A stretch of DNA of 64,000 bases from Selaginella moellendorffii (taxonomy: Eukaryota > Streptophyta > Lycopodiopsida > Selaginellales > Selaginellaceae): positions 62,001 through 126,000 of the forward strand of contig NW_003314442.1 of assembly GCF_000143415.4 (NCBI RefSeq), read 5' to 3'. Under the pieces are notes generated by a model. The model was not told the DNA's origin. It did no database searches and saw only the letters and a program-made list of their open reading frames with translations. Positions 33,745-45,879 of this stretch are shown piece after piece; positions within the stretch are counted from its first letter, which is position 1; each line of letters begins with the position of its first letter. The position numbers and the translations under genes were made by a program.

Positions 33745-35129
33745 CTTGTCTTGCTGCTATGGTGGTGTTAATCGACTCACTGGGTGAAGCAAAGAGCCCT
33801 ACAGCGAAAATGAGCCATAGAAAGAAACGAAGCACTCCCCCATGAGTGTCTAAGTGGGACGACTCTTGGCTTCAAACTGATTATTGGGAATAAAAAGAAA
33901 AAAACCTGCAAGAGTTAGCTGATTTCTCCCTCATTGTACGTGTTGAACCCAAGCACGCTGGAAACCTGTACATTCGGATCTAGTGCCACACACATACCAT
34001 CAGGAGACACCAAGGTGGAATGGTCGTCCATGTCCAGCAGAAGGTGCACCGATCATAAATTGACAACTCCCATTCTTGTTCTCTGCATCAAACCACAATC
34101 AATCCCTTTGAAAAACTCAATGCTTACCAATTGAGCAGGAGCTCTTTCACTGCTTCAGTGTTATCATGATCATGTAGGCTGTGACCATATATAGGGATGC
34201 AAGCTACCACATCCTGCTGTGGCATTCTGCTGTAGGTCGTTCAAGTTCCCATCAGCTCCATGCGCCTGAATCCAAGCTAGTCTAATATTGCATGCAATGT
34301 CTCGCTCTGGCATCGCATCAAACACCCCTTCATCTCTTCAGTCCACTGATGACATTCCATGATACCACATTCTACTGCGGCTTCCTGCCAAGCACCATTA
34401 TAATTCAGGTGTGTTAATATATCTTGCTTCCCTCTTAAGAATGAACTTTTTTTTGTTTTCAGATTTGGAATGCTCGGCAAGACTGGCTCAGCGTTGCACA
34501 AAGCTCATTAGCACTAGGTAGAATGGCACTTCTCATCGTACAAATGTTGAATTAAGTATGATTGTAGATTGTTGTCTGCATAATATGCACTTCTGGTGGG
34601 GTTCTTATAAAGCAATGAGGGCAAGATGATACATGTAAAGCTCTCTGAAACTTACATGCCACAGTCAGCTTTAAGAAATATATCTCGAGAGCAAATATAA
34701 ATTACCATAACGTCAATACTTATAAGATCCAATCTTGGGGATTGAAGCAACACTAATGTCAGGCTCAACTTTACTTGAGAGGGATGACCATCAGAGTGAG
34801 AACCGATAGATCAAGCCAGAATCTGTGTAGTCTTTTGCCAAGACGTACAAGGACGTTGCTAGTAATGCATCTTATAATCAGGAAACATCCACATAAAGCA
34901 TTCCGAAGTATTCGTAAGTATTACACCTACAAAGTCTATTTCCTTAAATAAACTAATTTAATCTTTTCATTTAGTGAGTTTGGTTGGGCCCTCCATTCCC
35001 TTTAAAACAACCATTAAATCGATCAATGTTTTATGTGGCCCTAGGTACCAGTTTCTCTCTGGAAATCCTCACCCTCTTGGTCGACCAATATGAGTTCGAA
35101 TGATGCATTTGCTTGTTATGGCTAGCCTC
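33745..35129. other. Gene-poor spacer
   Basis: About 1.4 kb between the tubulin pseudogene and CEP44. Apart from a decayed PPR fragment (listed separately) I see no coding sequence. The base composition is AT-leaning from 34500 onward. Nothing else was identified. Confidence 0.5.
34195..34350 (-). pseudogene. Decayed PPR repeat fragment
   Basis: Minus-strand translation gives GVFDAMPERDIACNIRLAWI, then QAHGADGNLNDLQQNA, close to one PPR unit (compare VFDAMPxRD... AYxxxGxLNDA). It has no start, no neighbouring repeats in frame, and stops on both sides. It is probably a remnant of a larger PPR gene. Confidence 0.5.
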
Positions 35130-37246
35130 TTAATAAATTCCGCTCAAAAGCTGCAAACGCAGTGAAAGATCTTTTTATGAAAACATAAACATTAAAGTTA
35201 CCTCCTTTGTCTTTTGACAACGGGCTTTGATACTATCAATTAGTTGTTGTGTCGTCAAGTTAGCCTGTAATCACATGTTGTGGTGAAAGACAAAAATGTC
35301 AATGCAGCTTACTCGATGGCTGGGATGCATATCAGAGTGGTGACCTGAACAGATATTGATTGAGTATGTGATGTCTAATTCCACGTACAAATGCAGATGA
35401 AGGCTTACGTAAGTTCATATTGCTTATGTCCCGGATAGGCTCGTCAACCTTTCTACCAGACCGCAACTCAAATTCTGTCAATAGAACAGGAGAGGGTGAA
35501 TGAAAACTTTTAAAATAACATACGAAAAAGTGGTGAATGCTTTTTGCAGAACTGTATATTTTTCTCCGGGCTCTGACGGGCCTGTAAAATAACATAACTT
35601 CAGGCAGATACGATATGGGGCTTGCCTTTGGAAAAAAGGATTTCTCAAGAAGTCTTATACGGCTCTCCAAAGTACAAAATCTTGCCTGTGATAGTAAATG
35701 GAGTTAGTAACAGCAACTGAACTTTTCTATTACCTCTAATGTTTGAGTCGTCTTTGAAAGGCTTTCTTCCAGGGTGCTGAAGCGAGACCCCAGCTTTTCG
35801 GCTATTTCGCCCTGGTAGACGCTTGGTTGAGCACAAAGAAATGCTTGCGTTGATCAAACTTACTATTTTCAGCTTGATCTCGTCATAGCAGGAAGTAATG
35901 GCTGCAACATTCATTGAAACCACCGGGGCTGCTTCATCATCTTCCGACGTTGATGGAGAAATAGAACACTTTCTCGAAGTCATTTCTGAACTCAGGGACT
36001 TATGGGTGTCCATCTTTCTTGGAAGAGATGCATCTGGACTTTTCCTTATTCCGCGATCGAGCTCTCTTGGAAGACTCGAGTCGATACCTCCAATCTAGCA
36101 TTTTTAGACAAAGTAAATCCTTAATGTACCTTAAGATTTCGTTTACCTGTGTTGGTGATTTGACCTGAAAATCAGTTTGTGCTTGTTTTTCGTTATCAGG
36201 TATGTAACACGGGCTCGACCTGTCTTCCATCTGCACATGATGTAAATAGCTTCACAGTTTAGACACCTAATTTGTTATTAACCTCGTCGTGGTCGACCTG
36301 TATGCCTGGCTGCTCGAAATTTAGGCGAGGTGTCGGAGAGAGCTGTCACATGCAGGAGATAGGGAGAAACTCTTGAGAGTGAAAACATACCTCGATGGCG
36401 AGCTTACACATTGTACTTATAGACGGCAATTTATTCTTGCATCTTGGAGATGAGGTGGTCTTGATTCTAAGAGACGGACTTTTGCGTTCCTGGAGCTAAA
36501 ACGTGAATAGGACTGATAAAGTAAAGAAAAGAAAACAGAAACACCTCATTGACCTCTTCATTTCTGGAGATCCTTTTATGCCTCGAGGACATGACAGATT
36601 CTGACTAATACAAGAGAATAGTGACAATTGATAATGCATAAAATACCTTTTTAGTTACACCTGCCCGTCGGGACTCTTTTAACAACTCATTATGCTTCCT
36701 TTTGCAGCACTGCTCATATTCTATTCAAGATAAGCGTCACAAGGAGTTAAACATACCTGGACGACATCATGGACAAATATCATCTTTCTTTCTGAGAAAC
36801 CTTTCGAGAATATCTAGCAGCGAAGAGGTCAAGTGCGTCTTGATGTCCCATGTCATTGTTACCTGTGCCAGCGTCAAGGAACATCTATATCCAAACTCAG
36901 TCCGGAGAAACTTCAAGATGCACTCTATGAATCTCTGTTAGCAAAAATTAGTAGTGTACTATCTCTAGCTTTTGCTTGGTCGCACCAGGTCACTTTTCGC
37001 GTATAATTCATAGCCATTCGTTGAGAGATACCTGAAAACATGCCTGGAATAACCTAACAGCGCGTGATGGAGTAGTGGAAGAACAGCCGATGGAAGTCCC
37101 ATTCTCAGGCTGCAACAAAAGCATGAGACTCCAAATCATCTTGTAATATGACCGTACCCTTGGTTGTCGATTGTGTGTGGGTAGGAAACAGATCGGAGCT
37201 GCGCCTTCAGTCGCTCTAGGTTTCCTTCAACATCTCCTGTTGCCAT
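35130..37246 (-). CDS. CEP44: CEP44-like centriole protein
   Basis: Minus strand, about fifteen small exons. The start MATGDVEGNLERLKAQLRSV and the next exons (SYPHTIDNQ, MGLPSAVLPLLHHALLGYSR, YLSTNGYELYAKSDL, RFIECILKFLRTEFGYRCSL, FSERKMIFVHDVVQ, YEQCCKRKHNELLKESRR) follow the N-terminal CEP44 domain of animal CEP44 block by block. A Ser-rich, basic middle (SSRHKRISRNEEVNE, LQERKSPSLRIKTTSSPR) leads to coiled coils (GEIAEKLGSRFSTLEESLSK, ARFCTLESRIRLLEKS, ANLTTQQLIDSIKARCQKTK). The last codons LLSGIY end at 35130. In animals CEP44 sits on centrioles and supports centriole-to-centrosome conversion. Land plants make centrioles only in flagellated sperm, so that is its likely site. Some middle exons are less certain. 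Confidence 0.78.
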
Positions 37247-37449
37247 GGCTGCCCTAGGCCTAGCTCTGTTTGCATTTGCAAAACATCACTGAATCAAGAG
37301 CTCAGGCAGCAAGGCTCAAGAAGTGTGCCAAGGAACGAATATCCCGCCCATTATCCCCTCCTCACTCTAAGTCGTCCGGCTTGATATCCAACGGTCTTTA
37401 GAAAGGCGGGTCAGTTGGAATCTTTTCCTAAAGCAAAGACTCCTCTTAT
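37247..37449. promoter_or_regulatory. Shared divergent promoter of CEP44 and CAPE
   Basis: 203 bp between the two start codons. On the minus strand it holds GACCGTT (37390-37396), which fits the RRCSGTT form I recall for the sperm-lineage MYB factor DUO1. The motif is short and could occur by chance (about 0.2 expected in this length, both strands). No TATA box is obvious. Confidence 0.5.
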
Positions 37450-40400
37450 ATGGTAAGTGCCTCTCTTACGTCAAGAGCATTCCCTCAGAGTAGTGTGGTA
37501 ATGGCAGGAGCACAAGAGACCGTCGATTATAAGGATCTCCAAGCCAAGGCACAGTCTATTGATACAGGAAGAGGTTCTGGCTGCAAAAGTGGATGTGGTG
37601 GGGCGTAATGAACTAGAAGGCCTGTGGCAGGAGCTGGATTCCTGGTCTTTCGATATTTTCAAGGTTGCAACTGAGGACCTGCCGAAGGTCTGTCAATACT
37701 GTCCCTTTGCGCCTCAAAAGATTTAACCTTGCGCAGATGGCAGAAAGAATATTTGTAAACCTGGGCCTGTTAACGACTTTACCTCTGGACGTCCAGAAAT
37801 TAAAAGCTTTCATTGAGTGTGTAGGTGTCGAATACTTTTTCTTGTTCTCGATTGGGCGCTCCTTCCCTTGTTCTCCTCTCTACACAGATGATGGCACAAT
37901 ATCGCGCACATGTTCCATTTCACAACTTCCGGCATGCGTGCGATGTCCTACATGCTATGTAAGCGCTCAGAAGCTGTCGTACTAAAGTTTCTCTGGTTGA
38001 TTACCAGGTATTTGTTTCTTAAATTAGGAGGAGCGGATGAGAAGTTTAACGAACTTGAAAAGCTTGCTCTTTGCATAGGTGCATTGTGTCACGATGTTGA
38101 TCATCCAGGGCTTACAAACTCTTTTCTTGTTGCTTGTAATGATCCTCTTGCTATTCGATACAATGACTTATCTGTATTAGAAAATCATCATGCTTCGATC
38201 ACGGTGAAGGCACTGACGGTATAAAGCATTTCTTTTTCTCCTAATAAAGATGTGATTTTTCTGCATAGGGGTACGAGTCCATGAACATTCTAGGAATATT
38301 TCCTGACTCAGAACAAAGACACATTCGTAAGCTTATTGTGTCTTGTATTCTTGCAACGGACATGGCTTACCATGGTGCTGTTGTTCAGAGCTTCAGTTTA
38401 AGAAGCAAGGAAGTACGCTCATTCCATGCTTCTTCTCGTTATGAGTACCAGCCACCTCCACCGCCCAAAAAGGTCCCGTGCAAGGTTACAGGGATATTTG
38501 AAATGGAGGAGCAACAAGAAGAACCAGCATTGGTGTTTCCTCAAGTGACGAAAGAACACAGGAGCAGCGACGATGTTCTGCTTCTTATGAAAGTGATTAT
38601 GAAATGTTCAGATATTAGCAACACTATCAGACCTTATCCACTCTCCAAGAAGTGGGCTGCTTTGCTGCTTCTAGAATGGTTTAGACAAGGGGACGTAGAA
38701 AGGAGGTTAGGAATGGAAATATCAAGAAATATGAACAGGAACGATCCAGACTCTTTACAGTAGGGATAACCTTTCTTGCGTATTTTGCCAATAAATGACG
38801 TTTGCAGCTTCTGACAGGTCGATGACACTTGGCTGCATTGACGCCTTTTCAATACCAATGTACGAAGCTGTAGCACGAGTATTACCAAAGCTGAAAAACA
38901 ATGTTTTACCAAATCTTGCTTCGAATCGGGAGTCCTGGATGTCTTTTTCAACAGCTGGACCGATAGAACAGGTTATAATTCTGTTGGGAATTATGCTATC
39001 ACATCCATTGCCATGCAGGAAGTGCAAGTTATACTTGGTTCCTTTTTTCCCATTGAAGGTGACGACGAGCAGCAGAGGCAATCGACGTCGAAGTCAGGAG
39101 CTAGGTCGTCACAGACAGGGCAATCAACGATGCCAGAGTCCGCTCAATCCTCCGAAGGCCACAAGGTTTCTGAGATTAAAAAGGCTAGCGTGACAACGCA
39201 CACGAGTCCTGGGAATGAAAGGCCCCTGAGCCTCCTCTTTGGAGCTCCGCTGGGCAGGGACGTGAATACGTTAGCATCAGAATTGGCGTGGAACACTACT
39301 CTACGGGACTCTTCACTGAGAGTCAATTTAGTCCCATCCACAAGAAGGTCTCATTCTTCCGGAAGCATTGGATCGCTACAGCTAGGTCCTGGACAAACAG
39401 TGCCAAGTGAGAGAGGCTCTTCACTTGCTGGTACTATAAATGACGAAATGGACTACAGACATGAAACATCGTTATCTTTGGATCGTATTGACGTTGACAA
39501 AGGACCTGTGGGATTTTTCACAAGGCTTCGTGCGCGTGGCGTAGCCATCAGGGTCAGTCAAGTGCTGGACAGCAGGGTTTGGGCGCACTTTGTGGCCATT
39601 CCTGCTACACTGATTGCGCTCTTCTTAAATGATTTTAGCAGGGCATTTCTACCGAAGTCATTAGACACGTTCGTGAATGTGGTTTACGTCATCTGTCTGT
39701 TCCTCTTCTTGCTTGACCTTGTTGCACTGTCAGTACTAAAGCCAGCCTATCTTTTCAGCTTCGCCTTTTGGTAGGTATGTGATTTCTCGTCATATTTGGA
39801 CATCGTTTGTACTAACATGCCATTGTTAGTAAGGCTCGATCTCGTTGGAAGCCTTACTCTACTTCCATATATGTTTGATCTCATTAGGCAGAACCTCATT
39901 GTTGCTAGAGTCTGGAAAGCAGCAGAGTCTCTAAGTCGCCTTGCAAAAAAGCTTCAAAACCGGAGCGCGAAGGTTCCAAGCGCTTTCCTGATTGCTCGGC
40001 TAGCAAAGGTATGCATAGATTGGCTGACACAGACGTTTGTAATCCGTCTGTATAGGCTGTATTTTACCACTGCATTCGCCCTTTAGAGTCCAAGGCCACA
40101 GACGATAAAGAGACGACCGAAGATTCTTCAAATCAGTTTATGTCTTCGAAGCCTAGTTATCTATGGTTGAGACTATCAGACTTGCAATCTCAGAGGCTTG
40201 TTCTTGGCATCCTCATTTTAGCCATAGCATTACCATATTTTTACCAGCTCCCTGATGACCTCGCTCCCACGCTGGCTCTCGCTGCACTTGACTCCAGTCC
40301 CCTGTACACACTGAGGTTTAACACCAGCCTTATAAATTTGAACCAGTTCAACAACCAGCATGACTACGCAATTATCTACTTGGGATGTAGAGATGGATGT

Positions 40401-42088
40401 GCCCAAGGCTATTGCAGCGGGTACGAGTTTTCTGAAGGCGATCCTTTTATTCAAGTGGTTCCGCCCATTGAGGCAGGTCGTGATGCAAAGTCGGATGTGA
40501 CATCTAAGTATCGAGATGAAGAACTTATCAAGGTTAAGAGTGACTCTAGACGCTGCGAGGCATTTTATTCGATTCGTAAGCGAAGCCGGAAAAACCACGT
40601 ACTAAACGTAAGTACTGGTTTCTTGTTCGTATCCAGTAGCTTGAAACATTGGGTGGCGCAGATGGGGCTGACGTTGCTTATTTTGTGCATCTTGTCTGCT
40701 TTATCGTTCCTTTTAAGCTGGGATACCAACAATTTATTGGTTCAGGTGCGTGTTAAGCTCACTCAGATCTGTTATTTACAGGAGCATTTCAGCCCATTGA
40801 AAGAATGGTAAACTTTATCAAGGAGCTTGCAGACAACCCAGGTGCATTCGTGGGGAAGTCTATTTCCCGAAAGTCCAGGGGAAAATCAGGAAAGGTCGTT
40901 TGCTAATTAGAGGTTCCTGGCTAATAGATTTCAATGACAGGTCATGGAAACGAGAATGCTTGAGGGAGCCTTGGTGAAGATCGCAAGCCTGAGCAAAGTG
41001 GCTCTTGGGGATGCTGGAATGGACATTCTTTCCGTCAACCTTAAGGGAGCCGAATTTAATCGTGAGTTGGCCCTTTCTATACCTTGATCATTTGTCATCC
41101 TTCTGTGCACAGCCATGGTTCCAGGTAAGAAGATACGTGCCTGTTTTGGCTTTTGTGACATCAGGAACTTCACTGACGCGACTGAGTGCCTGCAAGAAGA
41201 TGTTATGATGTTTGTGAATAAAATAGCGGATGTAGTACATAGCAAGGCTATTATGCACAATGGGTTTCCAAACAAGAATGTGGGCGATGCCTTTCTAGTC
41301 GTATGGAAAAAGACCATGTCCGACGGTGCACAAAAGGTGGAATGTCCTCTTTCTGCTCTTTCCAGTCAGGAATGTATTTTCTGGTTTCCAGTCAAAAGGT
41401 TCTTCGTTTGCGGACAGGGCACTGATATCATTTCTGGATGTCATTCAAGCTTTAGAATCGTCTGAAGTATTGCACGAATATGCGATGCATCCGGCCATCC
41501 AGCAGCGGATGCCAGGTACGTCTCATAATGGTCCTTCCTTGCAGTAAAGATAAGTGGAATCATTGTTTTCACCTAGGATACACAATCAAGATGGGTTTTG
41601 GCCTTCATGTTGGGTGGGCCATCGAAGGAGCCATCGGCTCATCGCACAAAGTGGACCCGTCGTATTTGTCTCCCCATGTCAACATGGCATCTAGGCTGGA
41701 AGCGGCGACCAAGCAATATGGAGTAATGATCTTGATATCAGAAACAGTGATTGCAAACCTTACAAAGAGTAGCCTTCGCGATTGCTGCCGGAAGCTGGAC
41801 AGGGTGACCGTCAAGGGCAGTGCGGATCCCTTGACTCTGTACACGTATGACTTGCCAATGTTTCAAAACGACCTTAAGGCCTTGTATGCGGATTACAAGA
41901 ACATGTTTGAGGCAGCTGTGGACAGCTACATTGTTGGTAACTGGCACACTGCTCTGGAGAAGCTGAGAGAGTGTGTTAACCTGTGGCACTCGGACAGGCC
42001 GGCAAGACTGCTCACTTCATTCATGGGGTCACACAAGAACATGGTCCCGGCAAATTGGAAAGGCTACCGAGAGTTATCGGAGAAGTGA
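37450..42088 (+). CDS. CAPE: CAPE: cAMP phosphodiesterase fused to a class III adenylyl cyclase
   Basis: About fifteen exons. I place the ATG at 37450-37452, followed at once by a 55-bp intron; exon 2 (37508) reads EHKRPSIIRISKPRHS in frame. The N-terminal PDE has VPFHNFRHACDVLHAM, ALCHDVDHPGLTN (HDxxHxxxxN signature), YNDLSVLENHHAS and KVIMKCSDISNTIRPYPLSK, so the metal-binding His and Asp residues are present. Two membrane regions flank an outer domain (WAHFVAIPATLIALFL... LDLVGSLTLLPYMFDLI; then MGLTLLILCILSALSFLLSW). The C-terminal cyclase has ACFGFCDIRNFTDATECL, NVGDAFLVVW (two metal Asp) and VNMASRLEAATKQYGVMILI. The stop is at 42086-42088. This layout matches the CAPE protein described from Marchantia and other plants with motile sperm. 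It would make and destroy cAMP at a membrane. Confidence 0.9.
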
Positions 42089-42246
42089 AACATATTTTTG
42101 ATTTTTGATATTGTTAGGATAAAAACTAAATTATCCATTGCATATGGCACACTTGAGGCAGTTGGGGATTACAGTGTCAGGCACTGCAGTTCATAGAGGT
42201 GTTGAAGATGAGTTTTGATGAGTCCCTTAAATAATATTATCATTCT

Positions 42247-45200
42247 TATCATCATCATCATCATCATCATCATCGGCCGTTGATTTTCAGGTAAGTCGGA
42301 AAAAGATGTTTTGAAAAATGAGAGATGAAAACAAGAATAGAAAGAACGAAAGAAAACAAACCAAGTTTTGAAAAACTATGTCTTTGAAGCTTCCACTCCT
42401 TTTAAAGAAATACACACTCAAATATATCAAAACATTCTCCCAATTTTACAAAACACTTCCAAAAATTAACCGCCACCTTTTGCAAGCATTATATATGAAA
42501 AAAGATCCTTGTTTCAACCACCAAACTCCTGTGCCATCTGTAAGGCAGTGCTTAGATCCCAGTACATTCGACAAGCTCCTAGCAGACTCCCTCACACGCC
42601 CTCACTCCTCTTGCCCAGCATCCCCTTGGAATCCTTCAGCTTCCCGGCCCTTGCAAACACATGCTACTGCAGCGATCTGCAGTGAGATTCAAGCCATGGT
42701 TGCGGACTCCAAGTACTGCCACACGTTCACGAAAGCGATCTCCTCCTATTTCAAGGCCATGGCATGGAAGAGCTCTAGAGCTTCCCATCCTTGTCTAGAG
42801 AGCAAAGCCCACCACCATGGAGTTTCACATCATTTACATGGGCATCTTGTACTTTGCCTGCTCGAGCTTGCCACCATGCCATCATAGAGAGGCATGATAC
42901 TGAGTTTTTTCCCGGCCATCTTGCCAAAAGAGATTCACCCTACCACAATCATGTTCCAGGCAACGAAACTCCAGTTCGCTTCCTCTAGGAGCCCGTTCTG
43001 CAGTAATTTCCATACACAGGTTGTTCAGCAACACATCCTACAATGTGACCATCACTCTTGGTGCACAACTCATAAAGCGCCACATCTAGGGTGTACATAC
43101 TCAGCTAATCTGTTTGCCCAGCTCAGTCTTTCTCTAACAGTCTCCTGGCAAATCTCAACCCCAGCCATGCTATCCCACATCAAATAACTTACAATCCCAA
43201 TTGATCTGTGAGCTCGACAATCCACAAACAACTCACAATCCAATGATTTCTGAGCGACACAATCCTCAAAAAACTCATAAACCAATTATCTGTGAATTCT
43301 CAAGTGACTAAAAATCCAATGATCTATGAGGCTGTGGGTAGATGCACTATGTTCACTACAGCATTGGTTTTGGATGGACATAAAGATTAATGTTTTGCAA
43401 GTAGCAAATCCTGCCATTGATCCTGTACAGAGGGACTTGTGATGTCTCTTGACGTCAATATTGGAAAGTGAGAAAACATTCTAGAACCAAAAGCTGAGAA
43501 TGCTGCTCAGGTGTGGGTTATAATTACAGTTAATCATCCAATTATTGTCTTGCATGTGCTGCTGAAGTTACTGAGCCAGTTACTGAATCGAAACTTTGAT
43601 CCAGTTTTGAAGGCTTCGATAATTCCAACGTTATTTGACATTAGTAATGGACTTGAATGATCACTTTCTTCTGCACTAGACAAGCTGTGTGAATTGCTGA
43701 TTAGGCTGTACGTGGAGGATCACAGCTTGGGTGGAGGTGCTTGGGAAAACTTCCTGGTAGAAAGTAGAATTTAAAACCTTGGGAGAATAGTGAGGTTGGA
43801 TAACAAAAGCAAGATACCTTGAGCGCGTTGTGTAAAATTCTGTCTCAGCTCCTCTAGACAGGACATTGTGTGCATCATCATCTCCAAAACGTTCAAGCCA
43901 TGTCAATAGTGCTTCTAACAAGGATTTTCAGACTGGATAGGATCTTTCAATTCATACCCTGCTAAGATTCTCTCAATGATGTTCTCTGGAGCTCTGGCTG
44001 CTTGATTCACGCAGGATGGACTCAATAGAAACCAGAACGTTTTTTATTCCATGAGGCCAGGAGTACTGCAGCTTGAAATAGTTCTCAGTTCCCAATGTAG
44101 CCACTGGGAATAAGGATAAGGGAACACCATCTGCGAGATTTTTCAGCAGGTAATGTCATCTGCACTGAACTTATGATTTTCTTATGTTGCTCATATTTGC
44201 TGATTTCATCATTCTTTTGTGTTTTTTTTCTTGGTGTCTGATGCCTCACCTCTGTCTTTCAGCCTTTTAAATGCTACACAGCAAGAATCCAGTCTCCTGC
44301 CACTCCTGTTGCTCTCTCCCCGATGACCACTTGAGGTATGTGCACTCTTTCTTTTCCTTGTCATGCTTGCTTCAATTTCCTTGTCATGCTCGCTCTTTCT
44401 CATTTGATGTTGTTGAGATTGCATGGAGTTATGCATCCAAGTCGACTGTGAGAATTGCTCATCCCTTGCTGAGCGTGGCAATGTTTCTTGAGTCAGAATT
44501 CTCCTTGTTTGATATCTCCTACCCGGCTGTAAGTTCCATGGCGCAATGCTCCTGGCTGCCATGGAATCAAAGACGTGCTGGTTGTGTTCTTTGCTCTCCA
44601 CACACGGACATTGAGAGACTCAGCGCTGGTTTGGGCGATTCCCATTCCATAAGAATGGAACCAGCTCATCGCTCCTGATCCAAAACCAGTTTTTTCATGT
44701 TCAGTAGCATCACCACCATCACAAGGATCACTCCGCAAAGCCACCATCACTAAAAATCGAAAGTAGAATCTGGCAGGAGAAGGACGAGGCTGGGAATCCC
44801 GAAATCCCGTACTCTTGTTGTGACAGGTTGAAGGTAAGGACTTTGTTCTTTGTGTCATCTGAGAGTTCTAAGCGATTTTCTGGCTCTTCCTCATTTTTTT
44901 TTCTCTCTTTTGTGTTTGGTAGTATGCTCATCAAAAGTGTGTGTAACACTGGTGCAACGAAAAAGAGGACACTATCTGTGAGATTTGTCAGCAGGTACAT
45001 CATCTGCATTGAACTTCCAATTGCTTATCTTCCTCATGTTTGCTGATTTCAATCATTCTTTAGTTTTGAATGCAGCCAAGGTAGAGCTCCATTTCTGAGA
45101 GTTATGACACAACATTTAAGAACTTAACTGCAAATGTGGATTTCCACAGAAGGGTCACCAACCTGTCACTGCTTCCATTGCTGCATGATGTTTGTGATTT

Positions 45201-45459
45201 TCTTGCTCAAGCTGGTCGTGAGAGAAAACAAAAGCCGTAGGAGGCACAGTTTAGAATCAAAGCTGGTAAAGCTTAGTAGCAAACCTGGTAAAGTTGTAGA
45301 ATATACAGATTGGAATCAAAACTATAAGTCTTAGTAGCAATTTGTAAAAATAAACATGCTAAGAGAAAGCAAAAAAGAAATAGTTTGAATAATTAAAACT
45401 ACATCTTTCAAATTGAAAATATTCTCTACTACTCCCAGCAAAGCTGGGACCCCTGCTAG
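42247..45459 (+). mobile_element. Helitron-like element 0 (non-autonomous)
   Basis: The left edge is placed at TCATCATCAT (42247 onward), following the TCATCAT start seen in elements A and B. The right edge is the hairpin CCCAGC-AAA-GCTGGG (45433-45448), then CTAG at 45456-45459 before T, the classic Helitron 3' end. Inside I recognise no protein. Two sub-blocks near 44146-44225 and 44992-45060 are diverged copies of each other, and the 42327 and 43720-44000 blocks are shared with element A. The left boundary is tentative. Confidence 0.5.
43720..44000 (+). repeat. Dispersed repeat, copy 1
   Basis: This block (including aacttcctggtagaaagtag and accttgggagaatagtgagg) is alignable with 47730-48020 over about 280 bp with many substitutions. 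It shows that the two neighbouring Helitron-like elements share internal sequence. Confidence 0.7.
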
Positions 45460-45696
45460 TCATCATCATCATCATACTCCCTTATTTAAAAGTGCTATTG
45501 GCATATGGCATCTGCCGTCTTTTATTTCATTTTAAGAATATTATTTATGAATATGCTTATAATCTAATGGTTAAAATTCAAAAACTTCAAATAGATGGCA
45601 TAGATGAAGTGCCAAAGGGGTGGCAACGCTTCAATGTGATTTTAGTGATGCTCCAAATCAAGTGAAATTTCTTATGTGATAGGGCAGATTGTGAGC

Positions 45697-45701
<5 letters not shown>

Positions 45702-45792
<91 letters not shown>

Positions 45793-45810
45793 CTGTGTGT
45801 GTGTGTGTGT
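45702..45810 (+). repeat. Compound microsatellite (CT)n-(TA)n-(TG)n
   Basis: An uninterrupted run of about 31 TC units (45702-45764) passes into about 13 TA units and then about 9 TG units. Shorter (CT)n-(GT)n tracts occur at the matching place in elements B (near 49556-49598) and C (near 55313-55352). Confidence 0.93.
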
Positions 45811-45879
45811 TATAACATTTCCTTTAGTTGGAACAAGGTTTTGGAAATGAAGATTGTGTGCCCAGATGAGACAAGCCAT

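Noticed and set aside
42243-42275. CRISPR-like or other regular array at the CAT repeats
   Set aside because: It is a simple trinucleotide run with no spacers, in a eukaryotic genome.
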